Shown piece by piece: positions 1 through 8,113 of a stretch of DNA of 64,000 bases; the stretch's first letter is position 1; the number at the start of each line of letters is the position of its first letter. The stretch is from assembly GCA_001931535.1 (NCBI GenBank), contig CP016211.1:3066501-3130500 (forward strand). Reading direction: 5' to 3'. The translations under genes were made by a program, and so were the position numbers. The notes beneath the pieces were generated by a model. The model did no database searches, was not told where the DNA came from, and saw only the letters and a list, made by a program, of their open reading frames with translations. This DNA comes from Minicystis rosea. Lineage in GTDB: Bacteria; Myxococcota_A; Polyangia; Polyangiales; Polyangiaceae.

Positions 1-2
1 CC

Positions 3-290
3 GACGGCGGCGTCGATCTCGCCATCGACGCCGGCGACCGATCGGCGGAGCTGGCGGTGAAGGACGCCGAGGCCATGACGAAGGAGCTCGAGCGCCGGCG
101 GAAGATCGACGTGCTCGGGCTCACCTCCGTGGAGATCTTGAGCGCCTTCACCTTCACGGCGGACGGCGAGACCATCCGCGGGCGAACCCACGTCACCAGC
201 GTGCAGCTCCGCCAGATCATGGCCTTCGTGGAGACGCAGGCGCAGCAGCGCTGGGGCGCGGCGCCGCGGGGCGGTCGCACCGAACACTAG
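3..290 (+). CDS. C-terminal part of an unknown protein (cut by window edge)
   Basis: This open frame enters from the left edge, so only the last 95 residues are seen. An internal GTG at 57 is a possible start but the frame is open upstream of it. The visible part is charged, with a helix rich in Glu, Lys and Arg (AMTKELERRRKID) followed by a more beta-like stretch and a Gly/Arg-rich tail. No domain is recognised and no function can be proposed. The codon pattern (GC-rich third positions) supports real coding. A hairpin 42 bp after the stop could end its transcript. Confidence 0.6.
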   Translation, partial: DGGVDLAIDAGDRSAELAVKDAEAMTKELERRRKIDVLGLTSVEILSAFTFTADGETIRGRTHVTSVQLRQIMAFVETQAQQRWGAAPRGGRTEH

Positions 291-331
291 CCAAAGCTCT
301 CATTCTCAACTAAGTGGGCGCTGTCCCGAAG

Positions 332-347
332 GGGCCGCGGACGGCCC
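332..347 (+). terminator. Possible hairpin terminator
   Basis: A perfect 6-bp GC stem (GGGCCG/CGGCCC) with a 4-nt CGGA loop lies between the first gene and the next start codon at 363. There is no T-run, so it could also be a leader structure of the downstream gene. Confidence 0.3.
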
Positions 348-362
348 TGGACCATTGCCGGC

Positions 363-1538
363 ATGTCGACGACGCCCCACGCCGTGTTCGAGGAGATCGC
401 CGCCCACAAGCGCGGTGACGATCTCGCACGCCTCGTCCACACGGTGGCCTTCGCCGCCGCCGACGAGCGCCGCCAGAGCCTCGCCGATGGCCTCGCCGAA
501 GTGGCCGAGCGCGCCGGCATCACCGCGGAGGACGCGGAGACGCCGTACGGCAACGTGCTCCGCGCCCTCGAGCGCGGCGGCGCCGAATCCGCCGGCTCCG
601 CCACCCGCACGCTGCTCGCGGCCCTCCTGGCGCGGGGCGTGGCCCTCTCTCCGCCGCAGGGCGAGAGCGCCGAGGCGCGCGTCGCCGAAGCGCTGCTCTG
701 GCTCTCGACCAACACGTCGATCGACGCCCTCGCGGCCGTCGACGAGGCCCTCGCCGGCAAGGCGGCGGGCCTGTGGCGGGCGGTGGCGACCTTGGTCCGC
801 CGCATCGACGACGGCGGCGCCCCGCTGCTCGGCCGCGCCGGCGCGGTCATCGGCGCGTCCGCGCTGCGCGAGAGCACCTCCGCCGTCGCCCGCGACGAGG
901 CGCAGGCCCTGGCCACCGAGGTGCGCGATCCCATCGTGCGCTCGCTGCTCTCGGGCGCCGGCACCGCCGCGGACGAGAGCGGCTCGGCCCTCGCCGCCGG
1001 CGAGCTGTCGACGCCCCCGCGGCATCCGGTGAAGCTCGTGCTCATGAGCATCACGGGGATCCTCCTCGTGATGCACGTGGCCCGCCTCGTGGGCCGCATC
1101 GCCTTGCAATACCGCCGTCCGGCGGAGATCCGCGTGAACGGGCAGGGCGTCGTGCTCCGCTCGAAGACGGAGCTCCTCGGGCGCACGCTGCGCGAACGCG
1201 AGACGGTGATCCCCGCCGACGGCCTGGTGCGCGCCACGCGCGAGGTCCGCTTCTCGGCGATCCTGCTCTACACCGGCCTCTTCACGCTGGCCCTCGGCAG
1301 CTACTTCGGCGTCGCGCTCTTCATCGACGGCGCGCGCGTCGGCTCGCCCGAGATGATTGGCATCGGCGCGCTCCTGGTGATGGGCGGCGTCGGCCTCGAC
1401 TTCCTCCTGGGCACCGCCCACAGCAGCATCCGCGGCCGCTGCCGCGTGGTGCTCGTCCCCAAGAAGGGCCCCGCCTTCGCCGTCGGCGATCTGGAGCCCG
1501 CCGTCGCCGACGCGGCGATCGCGCGGCTGAAGCGCTGA
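363..1538 (+). CDS. Hypothetical membrane protein
   Basis: A 391-residue protein not recognised as a member of a named family. Residues 1-215 are an Ala/Arg/Glu-rich, mostly helical soluble part. A first hydrophobic segment follows at about 222-240 and two more at about 299-320 and 330-350, so the C-terminal half is membrane anchored, with a basic soluble loop between them. The last 35 residues are soluble. The start ATG lacks a clear ribosome binding site. A long frame on the opposite strand overlaps it fully, but the codon pattern and the three membrane segments favour the + strand. It stands alone: the next gene is 450 bp away. Confidence 0.7.
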   Translation: MSTTPHAVFEEIAAHKRGDDLARLVHTVAFAAADERRQSLADGLAEVAERAGITAEDAETPYGNVLRALERGGAESAGSATRTLLAALLARGVALSPPQGESAEARVAEALLWLSTNTSIDALAAVDEALAGKAAGLWRAVATLVRRIDDGGAPLLGRAGAVIGASALRESTSAVARDEAQALATEVRDPIVRSLLSGAGTAADESGSALAAGELSTPPRHPVKLVLMSITGILLVMHVARLVGRIALQYRRPAEIRVNGQGVVLRSKTELLGRTLRERETVIPADGLVRATREVRFSAILLYTGLFTLALGSYFGVALFIDGARVGSPEMIGIGALLVMGGVGLDFLLGTAHSSIRGRCRVVLVPKKGPAFAVGDLEPAVADAAIARLKR

Positions 1539-1989
1539 AGTGACCGTTCCCGGGGCGGGTCGCCGACCGTGGCGGCCCTCCTCGAACGCCGGCGCCCCTC
1601 GGTACCCGTGACGACGGATTGCGACGTCGTCCTCGTCGGAGCGGCCCACCGATCGACTCCTCGGTGCGCGCGCTGCCGCCGCAGCCCACCACGAGCCTGA
1701 GGGCGCTCGTCTCGCAGCGAGTGCATGGCTTGCGCTCCGGCACGCAGACGGCGCGCATCCCGAGGTCATCGCACCGCCGTCGCGCCGCGCCGCGAGCCGT
1801 GCACGGCGGGTGCATACACGGCCGTTCGTGATCGCTGCTGCTGCCTGCCCGCTCGGCCCGACCGCAATCCCTCGCGCGCGGTCGTGGCCCAGCTCCGTGC
1901 CGGGCGCGCTCCGTCGCGTAGTCGCCGCCGGCATCTTCCTCGGCGCCGGCCCAGCAACCGGCGCCCACGTTTGACCCGGGAGAGGACGC
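1539..1989. other. Gene-free stretch before the NnrS gene
   Basis: No convincing gene is seen in these 451 bp. Short frames on both strands lack ribosome binding sites or recognisable domains. The last 15 bp hold a good ribosome binding site (GGGAGAGGA) for the NnrS gene at 1990, so its promoter is probably in this stretch, but no clear -35/-10 pair was found. Confidence 0.5.
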
Positions 1990-3165
1990 ATGCATCCCGA
2001 AGAGAGACCCGTTCCCTACCGCGCCGAGCCGTTCCGGCTCTTCTTTCCCCTCGCGTTCGTGCTCGGCGTCGCGGGCATCGCGCACTGGCTGCTGTTCAGC
2101 GCCGGGGCCATCGGCCGCTATCTCGGGCGCTTCCATGCGGTGACCCAGACGCAGGCGTTCCTGCTCGCGTTCGCGGCGGGGTTCCTCCTCACCGCCGTCC
2201 CCAAGCGCACCCGAACACCCCCGGCGGAGTGGCTCGAGATCGCGCTCCTCTTGGCGCTCCTGCCGGCGGTGTCGATCGCGTCGCTCTTCGACGCGGAGAT
2301 CCTCGGCCAGGCCGCGTATGCGGGGGCGCTGCTCGTGCTCGCGCAGTTCGCCGTCCGGCGCTTCGTGGCGCGGCAAGCAGGCCGGAGGCCGCCGGCATCG
2401 TTCGTCATGGTGCCGGCCGGCCTCTTCGCGGGGCTCGCGGGCGCGCTGCTCACGGCGGCAGGGCTCGGCGAGGGCACGCCGGGGTGGATGCTCGGGCTCG
2501 GGCGGCGGCTCGTGTTCGAGGGCACCTGGACCTGCCTCGCCCTGGGGATCGGCGCCTTCTTTCTGCCGCTGGCCGGCAGGGGCGAAGCGGCGCCGGACCT
2601 CGGCCGGGGCACGAAGCGCGCGGTGGCCGCATACGCCGTCGCGGGACTCCTGGTGATCGCCGGCATCGCCGTCGAGGTCGCCGGATCGCCGCGGCTCGGC
2701 ACGCTGATCCGGGGCGCCGTGGCGGTCGCCGTCCTGATCGGGTCGGGCGCGTGGCGCGCGCCGTCGCGGCCCGGCACCAACCGCCGGCTCCTCTGGGCGG
2801 CGGCCTGGGCGATCCCCGCCGGGCTCCTGGCGGCGGCGGCGTTCCCCGAGCACCGCATCGAGGCGCTCCACGTCACCTTCGTCGGCGGTTTCGGGCTGCT
2901 CGCATTCGCGGTCGCCGCGCACGTGATCCTCGGGCACACGGGCGACGATGCCGCGCAAGCGGGACGCCCGTGGCCCGTGGTCGCCTTCGGGGCGCTCTTC
3001 GCCACGGCGATGGGGCTTCGGGCCACGGCGCTCGCCGTCCCCCAGCACTACTTCGGGTGGCTCGGCGCGGCCGCGGCGCTCTGGCTCGCCGGCGCAGCGG
3101 CGTGGGCGATCTTCCTGCTCCCGCGGATGCGCAATGTCCCCGAGCCCGATGGCACAGGCAGGTGA
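1990..3165 (+). CDS. NnrS family heme/copper membrane protein
   Basis: NnrS proteins are polytopic inner-membrane proteins that bind heme and copper and are linked to tolerance of nitric oxide in denitrifying and other bacteria. This 391-residue protein has the usual family length and about a dozen hydrophobic segments. The N terminus carries the family pattern of a Pro-Phe-Arg motif, a first membrane helix with His32, a second with His49 (RFHAVTQTQAF) and the strongly conserved AGFLLTAVPKRT loop near residue 65. A further His-rich helix (EALHVTFVGG, AAHVILGH) lies near residues 297-315. The start follows GGGAGAGGACGC. The gene is 10 bp upstream of a double hemerythrin gene, so the pair probably acts in the response to NO or oxygen. 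Confidence 0.85.
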   Translation: MHPEERPVPYRAEPFRLFFPLAFVLGVAGIAHWLLFSAGAIGRYLGRFHAVTQTQAFLLAFAAGFLLTAVPKRTRTPPAEWLEIALLLALLPAVSIASLFDAEILGQAAYAGALLVLAQFAVRRFVARQAGRRPPASFVMVPAGLFAGLAGALLTAAGLGEGTPGWMLGLGRRLVFEGTWTCLALGIGAFFLPLAGRGEAAPDLGRGTKRAVAAYAVAGLLVIAGIAVEVAGSPRLGTLIRGAVAVAVLIGSGAWRAPSRPGTNRRLLWAAAWAIPAGLLAAAAFPEHRIEALHVTFVGGFGLLAFAVAAHVILGHTGDDAAQAGRPWPVVAFGALFATAMGLRATALAVPQHYFGWLGAAAALWLAGAAAWAIFLLPRMRNVPEPDGTGR

Positions 3166-3175
3166 GGAGGCCCCC

Positions 3176-4195
3176 ATGCTGATCCAGATTGGACGCCGCG
3201 AGAACCGACGATCCGATGACGTGGTGGGGTCGCTGCTCGACTGCCACGCACGCATCCGGACCTTCACGTCGCTCGCGCGGCGCATCGCCGCCCGCGAAGG
3301 AAGCGAGGCCGAGGTCGCCGAAGCGGCGGCGCGCGTCGAGCGGTACTTCCGTGTCGCGCTTCCGCTCCACGTCGCGGACGAGGAGCTCTCGATCCGCCCG
3401 CGCCTGCTCGCCGCATCGGCCGCGCCCGACGTCGCGCTCGCCCTCGACGCGATGACGGAGGAGCACGGTGCGATCGAGGCGCTCCTCGCCGGCCTCCTCC
3501 CGCGCTGGAGCGCGCTCGCGGTGCGCCCGTCGGAGCTCGCGAGCCTCGCCGCCGCGCTCGCCGCGGACAGCGCGGAGCTGGAAAAGCGCTTCGACGTCCA
3601 CCTGGAGCGCGAGGAGCGCGTCCTGTTCCCCGCGCTGGAGACGCACCTCGCCGCCGACGCGCCGCTCGTTCGCGCGGAGATGGCGGCGCGTCGGGCCCCT
3701 GTGGCCCTCGGCTCGCCGGAGGTCGCGGAGCCCGGATCGATCAGGCGTTTCCTGGCCGCCGATCACGAACGGCTGGGGGCGCTCCTCGGCCGTGCGGTCT
3801 CGTCCTCGGGCGCGATCGACGACGAGGCGTACAGCGCGTTCCGCGCGGGCCTCGCCCGTCACATCGGCATGGAGGAGAAGATCCTCTTCGCCGCGGTACG
3901 GCGCCTCGGCGAAGGCGTCGCGCCGGCGGAGCTCACGCGTCTCCGCGAGGATCACGGCAAGCTGGTCGCGCTCCTCGTCCCTTCGCCGAGCCCCGCGCTG
4001 GTGGAGCGGATCAAGGCCATCCTCGAGCCGCACGACGCCATCGAGGAGCGCGAAGGCGGGGTGTACGATCAATGCGAGCGGCTCCTCGGCCCCAACGCCG
4101 CCGAGGTGCAGGTCCTGCTCGGCGCAGCGCCCGACGTGCCCATGAGGCCCTACTACGACGGCCCGCTCCTCGGCGGCGCTCACCGCCGGCCGTGA
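3176..4195 (+). CDS. Protein with two hemerythrin (HHE) domains
   Basis: Hemerythrin-like domains are four-helix bundles that bind a diiron centre and sense or handle O2, NO or iron. This 339-residue protein holds two copies. The first, about residues 15-145, shows H-x-x-x-E type motifs (HVADEELS, EEHGAIEAL, HLEREERVLFP). The second, about 185-320, repeats them (DHERLGALL, HIGMEEKILF, DHGKLVALL, HDAIEEREGG). The ATG at 3176 was chosen because GGAGG lies 6 nt upstream; an ATG at 3149 would overlap the preceding gene. Tight spacing after nnrS suggests co-transcription and a role in nitric oxide or oxygen chemistry. The tandem architecture is unusual; which gas it binds cannot be told from sequence. 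Confidence 0.8.
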   Translation: MLIQIGRRENRRSDDVVGSLLDCHARIRTFTSLARRIAAREGSEAEVAEAAARVERYFRVALPLHVADEELSIRPRLLAASAAPDVALALDAMTEEHGAIEALLAGLLPRWSALAVRPSELASLAAALAADSAELEKRFDVHLEREERVLFPALETHLAADAPLVRAEMAARRAPVALGSPEVAEPGSIRRFLAADHERLGALLGRAVSSSGAIDDEAYSAFRAGLARHIGMEEKILFAAVRRLGEGVAPAELTRLREDHGKLVALLVPSPSPALVERIKAILEPHDAIEEREGGVYDQCERLLGPNAAEVQVLLGAAPDVPMRPYYDGPLLGGAHRRP

Positions 4196-4262
4196 AGTGG
4201 AACCGGCCCGACGCCCTCGCGAGGGCGCGACCGGCGGCGCCCCCGCTCGAAGCCCGGCCACA

Positions 4263-4678
4263 TGAAAGGCGCCTCCCGAACGCTTCCGACCGATGTCCTC
4301 GGATGAAACATGCTTCCCGAACGCTCCCGACCGCATCCTCTGAAGTGAAACGCGCCTCGCGGACGCTTCCGATCGATGTTCGCGGATGAAAGACGCCTTC
4401 CGAACGCTCCCGAACGCACCCTCTGAAGTGAAAGGCGCCTCCCGAACGCTTCTGATCGATGTTCGCGGATGAAGGACGCCTTCCGAAGCGATCGGAACGC
4501 GGCCTTTGAAATGAAAGGCGCCTCCCGAAGCGGTCGGAGCGTGTGTTTCATCTTGAAAGACGCCTTCCGGAGCGGTCGGAACGAGCCTTTCAACGGAAGG
4601 GCGCCTCCCGGAGCGGTCGGAACGAGATCTTCAAAAGAAAGACGCGGTCCGGAGGCTTCCGGACGCGTGTTTCGCGGA
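4263..4678. repeat. Tandem array of about ten 41/42-bp units
   Basis: Units begin near 4263, 4304, 4346, 4387, 4429, 4470, 4512, 4554, 4595 and 4636, each opening with TGAAAGRCGCCTYCCGRA or a close variant. Lengths mostly alternate 41 and 42 bp. Units 1, 3 and 5 share a GATGTTCGCGGA-type end, while units 2 and 4 share CCTCTGAAG, so the array grew partly as 83-bp dimers. There are no spacers, so it is not a CRISPR array. The period is not a multiple of three over a dimer, which argues against a repeat protein. It fills the gap between the hemerythrin and SUKH-WD40 genes, and one more partial unit lies beyond the latter at 6263. Confidence 0.85.
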
Positions 4679-4748
4679 GCAACCGCTCGGCGACGCCGGG
4701 ATGACGGCGCCCACACCCGCGGCCACCGTGCGGTGATACGCGTGCCGT

Positions 4749-6254
4749 ATGGCGAAGGCGACGACCGCGACCGCGAAGAAGACGCCAGCGACGAAGGCGA
4801 AGCCGAAGCGGCCTGCGCTCGGGAAGGTGCTCGCGTCGCTCGGCGCGCTCGCGACGAAGCCGCTCCGGCCCGCGAAGGACGCGGAGCTCGCGCCGCTGAA
4901 GAAGGCGTTCGGAGCGATGCCGGCCGACCTCGCGGCCCTCTATGCGCTCGGCGGGAACCTCGACGTGGTCGGCGATTCGGGGGGCTGGAGCCTGCTCACG
5001 CCGAAGACCGCGGCGTCGCACGCGCGGATCCTCCGCGACGCCGGTGCGCCCGCGACGGCGATCCCGGTCTCGTCCGACGTCGCCGGCAACATGGCGTGCT
5101 TCGACACGAAGACTGGCAGCATCGTCGACTGGGATCACGAGACCGGCGAGACGAGCAACATCGCCGCGTCGCTCGCGGCGTACCTCGATGAGCGCTTCGT
5201 GCAGCCGATCGCCGAGAGCCGGCGTGACGACGCGGCGATCGAGGCCGAGAGCCGGCGTGACGACGCGGCGATCGAGGCCGAGAGCAAGCTTCCGGCACCG
5301 GCCCCGAGCGCGCTGCCCGCGGCGCCGAAGACGATCCGCGCCGTCGCGTCGGCGCTGCTCGAGAAGCTCGACAAACCGAGCTACGCGGGCGGCGGTCAGG
5401 CGGTGGCGCTGCTCGGCGACGATCGCGTCGCGATGGGTTTCAATCAGAGCGTGTCGCTGTTCGAGCTCGGCGCGAAAGAAGAAGTCAGCGTCTTCACGTG
5501 TGCCTCGGCGCTCGCGTTCGATGCGACGTCGAACCGCCTGCTCGCGGCGGACCGCGGCGTCGTCGCGCTGATCGACGTGACCTCGAACGAGATCGTCGCG
5601 CGCGGCAAGGTGGCCGTCGCGTTCGTCACGACCGCGGCGTTCTCCGCCGACGGGGCGTTCGCGGCGACCGGCGACACGAGCGGCACGGTCCTCGTGTTCG
5701 ACGCGCGCGGTGACGGCATCCCGACCAACGCGACGGGGTCCTCCGACCGAGAGCAGCGGCACTTCTTGCCCGAAGCGAAGCCTATGGGCACGCTCGCCGG
5801 AACCGGCATGGTCGAGGCGCTTCGCTTCTCGCCCGACAGCACCGCCATCGCGGTCGGCTCGAGCGACGGCTCGATCGCGCTGTGGAGCACGGCGACGTCG
5901 GCGCAGCGCACGACGTTCCGCGCCGAAGGCCCCGTCCGCGCGATCGACTTCTCGCTGGACGGCGCGTCGCTCTACGTCTGCACCGAGTCGGGGCAGATCG
6001 AGGTGTTCGACCGCGGAGGCAAAGCGCTTCGCAAATGGAAGCCGAGCCCGCGCGCGACGTCGCTGCGCACGCTCGCGAGCGGCCAGCTGGCGACGTTCGG
6101 CGAGAAGGCGTTCGCCGTCTGCGATCCGACGACCGGCAAGGCGCTCGCGAAGCTCGCGATCACCGCGAAGGGCAAGCACCGGCCGAAGATCCACGACGCG
6201 GTCGGCGCGTTCGTTTCGACGAGCGGCCCGGCGATGATCGTGCGCATCGCGTGA
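4749..6254 (+). CDS. SMI1/KNR4 (SUKH)-like domain fused to WD40-type repeats
   Basis: This is a 501-residue protein. Residues 1-40 are a Lys/Ala/Thr-rich basic tail. Residues about 45-155 resemble a SUKH (SMI1/KNR4) fold: a helix, then LAALYALGGNLDVVGDSGGW, a DVAGNMACFDTKTG strand and a final IVDWDHETGE segment. Residues about 155-190 hold a duplicated AESRRDDAAIE linker. From residue 200 on there are WD40-like beta-propeller blades, seen best as ALRFSPDSTAIAVGSSDGSI and related FSxDG/GDTSG motifs. SUKH domains are common immunity proteins against polymorphic toxins, but this one is fused to a propeller, so a signalling or housekeeping role is equally possible. It sits alone, flanked on both sides by copies of the 41/42-bp repeat. 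Confidence 0.75.
   Translation: MAKATTATAKKTPATKAKPKRPALGKVLASLGALATKPLRPAKDAELAPLKKAFGAMPADLAALYALGGNLDVVGDSGGWSLLTPKTAASHARILRDAGAPATAIPVSSDVAGNMACFDTKTGSIVDWDHETGETSNIAASLAAYLDERFVQPIAESRRDDAAIEAESRRDDAAIEAESKLPAPAPSALPAAPKTIRAVASALLEKLDKPSYAGGGQAVALLGDDRVAMGFNQSVSLFELGAKEEVSVFTCASALAFDATSNRLLAADRGVVALIDVTSNEIVARGKVAVAFVTTAAFSADGAFAATGDTSGTVLVFDARGDGIPTNATGSSDREQRHFLPEAKPMGTLAGTGMVEALRFSPDSTAIAVGSSDGSIALWSTATSAQRTTFRAEGPVRAIDFSLDGASLYVCTESGQIEVFDRGGKALRKWKPSPRATSLRTLASGQLATFGEKAFAVCDPTTGKALAKLAITAKGKHRPKIHDAVGAFVSTSGPAMIVRIA
5211..5276 (+). repeat. Exact 33-bp direct duplication inside the SUKH-WD40 gene
   Basis: A 33-bp segment starting GCCGAGAGCCGGCGTGAC occurs twice without mismatch (5211-5243 and 5244-5276), with the first 9 bp of a third copy after it. 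It encodes two copies of the 11-residue linker AESRRDDAAIE. Being exact and in frame, it looks like a recent slippage event and may vary in copy number between strains. Confidence 0.9.
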
Positions 6255-6262
6255 TCGGTCAC

Positions 6263-6289
6263 TTCGCGGACGAGGACGCCTTCCGGAGC
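6263..6289 (+). repeat. Orphan unit of the 41/42-bp repeat family
   Basis: These 27 bp (TTCGCGGACGAGGACGCCTT then CCGGAGC) match the junction and first half of the units at 4263-4678 with about three differences. It lies between the stop codons of two convergent genes, 8 bp after the SUKH-WD40 stop. It suggests the array family is dispersed, or that the SUKH-WD40 gene sits within a formerly larger repeat region. Confidence 0.6.
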
Positions 6290-6290
6290 C

Positions 6291-7106
6291 TCACCGCGCG
6301 ACGGCAAGCTCGCGGGCATAGCGGGTCGCGGCCAGGTAGGGCACGGCGACGGCGGCGGTGTGGATCCAGAGGGGAACGTCGGCGGGCGCCGTGGTGACGA
6401 GGAGCGTGAAGAACAGGCTGGCGGCCACCATGCGCGGGATGGCGACGTCCATCGGGATTCCGCCACCTCGCCGGCGGGCCGAAAGCACCAACAGCAGCGA
6501 GAGGCCGCCGAGCACCGCGACGCCGAGCACCGACGCCGAGCCGAGATCGCGGCGCAGGCCCCAGCGGAAGCCGCCCCACCAGGTGAGCTGGATCAAGGCG
6601 TGGGCGGCCGCCGGCGCCGCCACCACCGCCAGCAGGCGACGGCCGCGGCCCAGCGCGGCGTCGGCGCCGATGGCGAAGTAGCCCCAGCCGAGCATGCCGA
6701 TGATGGGCACGCCGAGGTGCCCGGGCTCGGCCCACGACCAGAGCCTCGCGCGCACCGCCACCACTTCGACCAGCGAGGCGTCGAAGGCCACCACCGCGCC
6801 GACGATCAGCGGCCAGAAGCGTCGGGCCGAGGGCCAGAGCGTCATCGCGACGTCGCGCGCGGAGAGGATCACCAGCGGCCAGATCAGCGGCACCAGGATG
6901 GGCACGTGGTGCAGGCGGAGGTGCCAGCCGTCGGCGTAGCGGTAGTAGCCGTAGAAGGCGACGCAGGTCTCCTCGCCGATCCATCCGGCCACCGCGAGGG
7001 CGGCGTAATCGGCGAGCAGATCGCGCGCGGGGCGGCGGCGCGCCATGAGGGCGAGGGCCAGGGCGACGACGACGACGCAGGCCGCCTCGAAGACGACGAG
7101 CGACAC
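6291..7106 (-). CDS. Polytopic membrane protein resembling carotenoid biosynthesis (DUF422/CruF-like) proteins
   Basis: A 271-residue protein with about seven hydrophobic segments. The middle carries a pattern seen in DUF422/CruF carotenoid-biosynthesis membrane proteins: a VPILVPLIWP helix, an acidic residue in FDASLVEVVAVR, then LWSWAEPGHLGVPIIGMLGW, which resembles the W-x-W ... GVPxxNxxGW signature. The match is by eye and the substrate is unknown; a lycopene- or retinoid-type function is only a suggestion. It starts with GTG at 7106 and overlaps the stop codon of the upstream MoxR gene by one base, so the two are translationally coupled. Confidence 0.6.
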   Translation of the reverse strand: MSLVVFEAACVVVVALALALMARRRPARDLLADYAALAVAGWIGEETCVAFYGYYRYADGWHLRLHHVPILVPLIWPLVILSARDVAMTLWPSARRFWPLIVGAVVAFDASLVEVVAVRARLWSWAEPGHLGVPIIGMLGWGYFAIGADAALGRGRRLLAVVAAPAAAHALIQLTWWGGFRWGLRRDLGSASVLGVAVLGGLSLLLVLSARRRGGGIPMDVAIPRMVAASLFFTLLVTTAPADVPLWIHTAAVAVPYLAATRYARELAVAR

Positions 7107-8050
7107 TAGCGCGAGGCCCCGGTGGGCGCGTCGGCGAGGAGCCTGTCGAGCTTCGAGGTCACGTCGGATTTGTCGTTCTGGTGCTTGAGGAGCAGGCCGA
7201 GGGTGCTCTCGACCAGGGCTTTGTCGAGCTTCGTCCCGCCGAGCATCAAGAGGGCGCGGGCCCAGTCGATGGTCTCGCTGATGGCGGGCGCCTTGCGCAG
7301 ATCCATGGCGCGCAAGGCGTTGACGAAGGAGACCACGCGGGCAGCGAGGGCGGCGTCGATGCCGGGGATCGCCGTCTCGAGGATGGCGATCTCGCGCGAG
7401 GGAGGCGGGTAGTCGAGGAAGGCGTGGAGGCAGCGGCGGCGGAGGGCCTCCGTCATCTCGCGGGTGCCGTTGGTGGTGAGGAGCACCAGCGGCGGGTCCT
7501 CCGCGTCGGCGCGGATGGTGCCAATCTCGGGGATGGTGACCTGGAGCTCGGAGAGGATTTCGAGCAGGAACGCCTCGAACTCCGGGTCGGCGCGGTCGAC
7601 CTCGTCGATGAGCAGGACGGCCGGCTTGGGGCTCCGCAGCGCCTGGAGGAGGGGGCGGGGAATCAGGAAGTGCTCATTGAAGAACGACGCCTCGCTCTTG
7701 GCGACCAGCGCGGCGGCCTCGGCGATCGTCGGGGCACCCGAGACCTCGCGCGCGACGGCGTCGCGGAGGAGCTGGGTGTAGAGCATCTGTTTGGCGTAGT
7801 CCCACTCGTAGAGGGCCTTCGCCTCGTCGAGGCCCTCGTAACACTGGAGGCGGACGAGTGGGCGCCCCAACGCTTCGGCGGCGGCGCGCGCCAGGTCGGT
7901 CTTGCCGACGCCGGCCGGGCCTTCCAGGAGGAGTGGGCGGCGCATGCGCAGCGCGAGCCAGGCCGTCAGGGCGGTCGCGGCGTCGGCGATGTAGCGGGCG
8001 CGGCCGAGGAGAGCCTCGAGCTCGGCGGGCGAGGCAGGCACGTTGGGCAC
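7106..8050 (-). CDS. MoxR family AAA+ ATPase
   Basis: MoxR ATPases are AAA+ chaperones that usually help metal or protein partners mature, often with VWA-domain proteins. This 314-residue protein shows a Walker A site (LEGPAGVGKTDLA), Walker B (VLLIDEVDRADPEFE), sensor 1 (LLTTNGTREM) and an arginine-finger region (EALRRRCLHAFLDYP), all intact, with the MoxR-type lid after it. No VWA gene is adjacent; the downstream partner is a membrane protein whose GTG overlaps this stop, and the nearest VWA gene is at 52 kb. The GTG start at 8050 has a -10-like TAACGT hexamer 6 nt upstream, so the message may be leaderless. Confidence 0.85.
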   Translation of the reverse strand: MPNVPASPAELEALLGRARYIADAATALTAWLALRMRRPLLLEGPAGVGKTDLARAAAEALGRPLVRLQCYEGLDEAKALYEWDYAKQMLYTQLLRDAVAREVSGAPTIAEAAALVAKSEASFFNEHFLIPRPLLQALRSPKPAVLLIDEVDRADPEFEAFLLEILSELQVTIPEIGTIRADAEDPPLVLLTTNGTREMTEALRRRCLHAFLDYPPPSREIAILETAIPGIDAALAARVVSFVNALRAMDLRKAPAISETIDWARALLMLGGTKLDKALVESTLGLLLKHQNDKSDVTSKLDRLLADAPTGASR

Positions 8051-8056
8051 GGGGCG

Positions 8057-8062
8057 ACGTTA
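8057..8062 (-). promoter_or_regulatory. -10-like hexamer for the MoxR gene
   Basis: Read on the minus strand this is TAACGT, preceded by TG one base upstream (extended -10 form), and it ends 6 nt before the GTG start. Transcription would begin at or next to the start codon. No good -35 is seen. Confidence 0.4.
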
Positions 8063-8099
8063 GCATCGGCGAACCTGATCCGGCGGGCTCGGAATGGGT

Positions 8100-8105
8100 T
8101 ATAAC
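8100..8105 (+). promoter_or_regulatory. -10-like hexamer for the DUF4388 gene
   Basis: TATAAC, inside the perfect palindrome GGTTATAACC (8097-8106), ends 8 nt before the ATG at 8114. It is the most AT-rich spot of the 63-bp divergent region. The palindrome may also be a regulator site. No clear -35. Confidence 0.4.
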
Positions 8106-8113
8106 CGCCCCGA

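Noticed and set aside
306..1991. 561-residue minus-strand frame opposite the membrane protein gene
   Set aside because: Low-complexity His/Arg/Glu/Ala composition typical of antisense of GC-rich genes; no domain, no ribosome binding site. The + strand protein has membrane helices.
4263..4678. CRISPR array
   Set aside because: Units are adjacent with no unique spacers between them, and no cas genes are present.
4180..4716. 178-residue minus-strand frame reading FRPLRKASF-like repeats
   Set aside because: It is only the translation of the 41/42-bp DNA repeats; the period does not keep one frame, so the peptide repeat is not constant.
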